DNA of 33,125 nt from a virus. The position numbers and the translations under genes were made by a program. The DNA is taken from IMG/VR virus record IMGVR_UViG_3300024273_001931, positions 1 to 33,125 of that record; one strand, 5' to 3'. Under the pieces are notes generated by a model. The model was given only the letters and a program-made list of their open reading frames with translations, searched no databases and had not been told where the DNA came from. The first letter of the stretch is position 1, and every line of letters starts with the position of its first letter. This document shows positions 30,577 through 33,125 of this stretch, in pieces.

Positions 30577-33125
30577 CCGATTTGATCGATTTGGACAAAA
30601 AACATATCAAGCACAGGATATTCTAAAAAATCATATTTTAGAAAAATTTCCTGTGCATTATACAACTGATGTAGAAGATTATAGTGTTGTTGAACAGTAT
30701 GCTGATCAACACGAATTTGTCTGGCTTGTAGAACAGGGTATTGAATCACCAAGAAGTTTTCCTTGGTTTTTTAAACCGTCCAGCGAACAAAAAGATGCTG
30801 TACACTTGTTTCCTTACATCTATAAATCAAGCAAGCGTGTTAAAAGTTGGAAGAAAGTTCAGCTGGTTCCTACAAGAATCAAAACAGATAAAAAAATAAA
30901 ACAAAACCATATTTGTGGAATTTACGATTTCTACAACGGAAAAACCAAGTTTGATATTTTTTATCTAGGTGACGAATCTGAGCAGTATACTAGTTTGGCA
31001 GAACGTTTTAGAAATATCAAAAGAGTCAGCAGCTATAATCAAGCAAGAGAGCTTTCTGAAACAGATATGTTTTGGGTAGTGCCCAACGATATTGATGTAA
31101 GTCCTATATTTAAATTCAGCTATCAGCCCGACGACTGGAGTCATAAATTTACCCACGTGTTTGTAAATGGAAATAGCTTTAGGGATGGAATTATTTTAGC
31201 ACCTAAAAGTTACGAACCGTCTGATAGAGAATTAAAATACAGATATTTTGCAAATAAAAAAGAACTTAACATTGTTGCAAGTTATCCTAAAAAGTATCCA
31301 ATGTATTACTTTAACAGTTATGAAGAATACAAAACTGCACTTGAAACAGAACAAAGCGATTTGTTTTGGTGGGTACCCGGTGATGTAGAAGTTGAGAATC
31401 CATTGGTGTTTACAACTTATTTTGAACATAAAAATCAATACGACAGAACTTCCAACCACGTATTTTTAAACGGAGATGCATACGACGGAATTGCGCTGTT
31501 TAGTAAACATAGTCCTGTAACTGAAAAAGAATTTAATCACAGGTTTTATGCAAATAAAAAAGAACACGAGGTACTTGCAAGTAGGCCAAAAAAGTTTGAT
31601 CAGTTTGTAGTTACTACTTACGCTGACTACAAACTGGCAAAGCAGCATAGTAAAACAGAAATGTTTTGGTGTATTCCTGCTGATGTAAATCCTGTGTTTG
31701 AGTTTGAAACTTATTTCACACATCATAATCAATATGATCGTAATATGACACACGTTTTTTTAAACGGTGAAACCTATGACGGCATTGTATTGTTTAGTAA
31801 AAATATTGATATAACTGAAAAAGAATTTAATCATAGATTTTACATTCAACAAAAACAATGGAAAGTTTTAGCCAGTACTCCTATCCTGTACGATGTGTTC
31901 TTAATAGACAGCTACGACGAATACCTACACGCATTGGAAAACAGCACAACTGATATGTTCTGGATGAGCAGCAGAAATATTGCACCTAATAATAAACTGC
32001 TTGATACATATTATATTTCTCACCACCAATCACAAGATAAAAGTAAAACACATGCATTTGTCCACCAAGTACAAAATAAAAATCTGTACAACGGATTGTT
32101 CCTATGTAGTAAGCAGAATCTTCTATCACAGCGCGAAGTAGAATATAGATTTCCTGCAGAACGTATTGAGCACGACGTTGTAGGAAGCTGCGGCGCTGCG
32201 TATGATGTATATGCTATTGATTCATATGACGAATATTTAAACGCATTAGAAACCAGTACCACCGAAATGTTCTGGATGAGTAGTGCTAATATCACTGCTA
32301 CAATACCAGACATGTATTTTACGCATGACAACGAATACGACAGAACTCAAAATCATACGTTTTTGCATTACAACAACAAACGTAATGGGTTATTTTTAAT
32401 GAGCAAACATGCAATTGCTACACAAAAAGAAATTGAACATAGATTTCTTGTTAATGCAAAAGAATGGAATATTGTAGCAAGTGGTAGTGTTGAGTATGAT
32501 GTATTTGAAATTGATAGTTATGAAGAATACCTAACTGCATTAAATGAATCAAACACCGAAATGTTCTGGATGAGTAGTGTTAATATTTCTGCTACAATAC
32601 CTGACATCTATTTTACACACGACAACGAATACGACAGAACTCAAAATCATACATTTATACATCGAGTAGACAACAATGACCATTACAATGGATTATTTTT
32701 ATGCAGCACACATACTCCTCTTAGTAAACAAGAAGTAGATCATCGTTTCCTTGTTAATGCAAAGCAATGGGATATTGTTGCAAGCGGTAGTGTTGCGTAT
32801 GATGTATATGCTATTGATTCATATGAAGAATACCTAAATGCATTAGAAACCAGTACCACCGAAATGTTCTGGATGAGTAGTGCTAATATCACTGCTACAA
32901 TACCAGACATGTATTTTACGCATGACAACGAGTATGATCGCAAACAAAATCATACGTTTTTGCATTACAACAACAATCGTAATGGGTTATTTTTAATGAG
33001 CAAACATGCAATTGCTACGCAGAAAGAAATTGATCATAGATTTATCATTAATGCAAAAGAATGGGATATCGTAGCAAGTAAAGAAGTGCAATATAATAAG
33101 TTTACAATTAATAATTATAACGATT
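30560..33125 (+). CDS. Large tandem FW-repeat protein (partial, runs off the right edge)
   Basis: An uninterrupted frame from ATG 30560 (MTTAFDRFDRFGQKTYQAQD) to the window end, at least 855 codons with no stop. The start overlaps the end of the glycosyltransferase gene by 17 bases. After a first, degenerate unit (around 30640-30890) come seven roughly 100-residue units. Each has DSY(D/E)EYxxALExSxTxMFW at the front, YF-x-H-x-N-x-YDR and (N)H-x-F in the middle, NG(L/I)(F/L)L-x-SK, (E)(I/V/F)xHRF, and closes with E-W-x-I-V-A-S and YDVF or YDVY. Repeats of this kind sit beside glycosyltransferases in marine phages, but I cannot name the family. Antiparallel frames over the repeats are shadows. 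Unit boundaries are near 30952, 31301, 31607, 31901, 32212, 32506 and 32812. Confidence 0.9.
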   Translation, partial: MTTAFDRFDRFGQKTYQAQDILKNHILEKFPVHYTTDVEDYSVVEQYADQHEFVWLVEQGIESPRSFPWFFKPSSEQKDAVHLFPYIYKSSKRVKSWKKVQLVPTRIKTDKKIKQNHICGIYDFYNGKTKFDIFYLGDESEQYTSLAERFRNIKRVSSYNQARELSETDMFWVVPNDIDVSPIFKFSYQPDDWSHKFTHVFVNGNSFRDGIILAPKSYEPSDRELKYRYFANKKELNIVASYPKKYPMYYFNSYEEYKTALETEQSDLFWWVPGDVEVENPLVFTTYFEHKNQYDRTSNHVFLNGDAYDGIALFSKHSPVTEKEFNHRFYANKKEHEVLASRPKKFDQFVVTTYADYKLAKQHSKTEMFWCIPADVNPVFEFETYFTHHNQYDRNMTHVFLNGETYDGIVLFSKNIDITEKEFNHRFYIQQKQWKVLASTPILYDVFLIDSYDEYLHALENSTTDMFWMSSRNIAPNNKLLDTYYISHHQSQDKSKTHAFVHQVQNKNLYNGLFLCSKQNLLSQREVEYRFPAERIEHDVVGSCGAAYDVYAIDSYDEYLNALETSTTEMFWMSSANITATIPDMYFTHDNEYDRTQNHTFLHYNNKRNGLFLMSKHAIATQKEIEHRFLVNAKEWNIVASGSVEYDVFEIDSYEEYLTALNESNTEMFWMSSVNISATIPDIYFTHDNEYDRTQNHTFIHRVDNNDHYNGLFLCSTHTPLSKQEVDHRFLVNAKQWDIVASGSVAYDVYAIDSYEEYLNALETSTTEMFWMSSANITATIPDMYFTHDNEYDRKQNHTFLHYNNNRNGLFLMSKHAIATQKEIDHRFIINAKEWDIVASKEVQYNKFTINNYND
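30952..33125 (+). repeat. Seven-unit FW repeat array
   Basis: Units of about 294-349 bases start near 30952, 31301, 31607, 31901, 32212, 32506 and 32812. The 290 bases from 32198 match those from 32795 (offset 597 bases) nearly exactly, while the unit between them is clearly more divergent. The last unit is cut by the window edge. Confidence 0.9.

Noticed and set aside
32020-32943. Two similar minus-strand frames in the FW repeat region.
   Set aside because: They resemble each other only because the plus-strand repeat units do. The plus-strand frame is continuous over the whole region.

Overview
The window is a stretch of a tailed-phage genome of the T4-like myovirus kind. The evidence is the conserved head-morphogenesis order portal (gp20) - small protein in the gp67 position - gp68-like core protein - prohead protease (gp21) - scaffold (gp22) - major capsid protein (gp23). 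Every gene I can support is on the + strand. The base composition is AT-rich, there is no gp24-like gene directly after gp23, and the fibre-protein style (MATRIK start, ELALNTADGK motif, beta-helix plus very long repetitive shafts) matches marine T4-like phages of cyanobacteria or SAR11-type hosts. The host itself cannot be read from this window. No integrase, tRNA, transposon or CRISPR was seen.

Layout. 1-145: tail end of an unrecognised gene. 149-6911: head cassette (gp20, an 82-aa protein, an inserted MptE/DUF115-like gene starting at TTG, an acidic gp68-like core protein, gp21, gp22, gp23), closed by a strong intrinsic terminator at 6934-6960. 6975-7172: a small divergent cold-shock-like protein. 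7193-17478: a late-promoter-like element and leader hairpin, then four structural genes packed end to end (130, 342, 110 and 2806 aa), closed by a second terminator. 17549-29321: a second promoter and leader of the same pattern, then a single 3891-aa fibre protein that ends in a self-cleaving S74 chaperone domain. 29330-33125: a hairpin, a promoter-like site, a 54-aa structural-like protein, a 125-aa unknown, a GT-A glycosyltransferase-like protein, and a large open frame of at least 855 codons made of about seven to eight roughly 100-residue 'FW' repeats that runs off the right edge.

How it works together (inference). The left third builds the procapsid: portal vertex, internal core, protease maturation and shell. 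The middle 20 kb (about 61% of the window) encodes two paralogous giant fibre or adhesin-like proteins and three small partners that probably decorate the virion and contact the host. The right end pairs a glycosyltransferase-like protein, by overlapping genes, with a tandem-repeat protein of unrecognised family. This pair and the CRRD-type repeats in the giant fibres are the parts that look least described.
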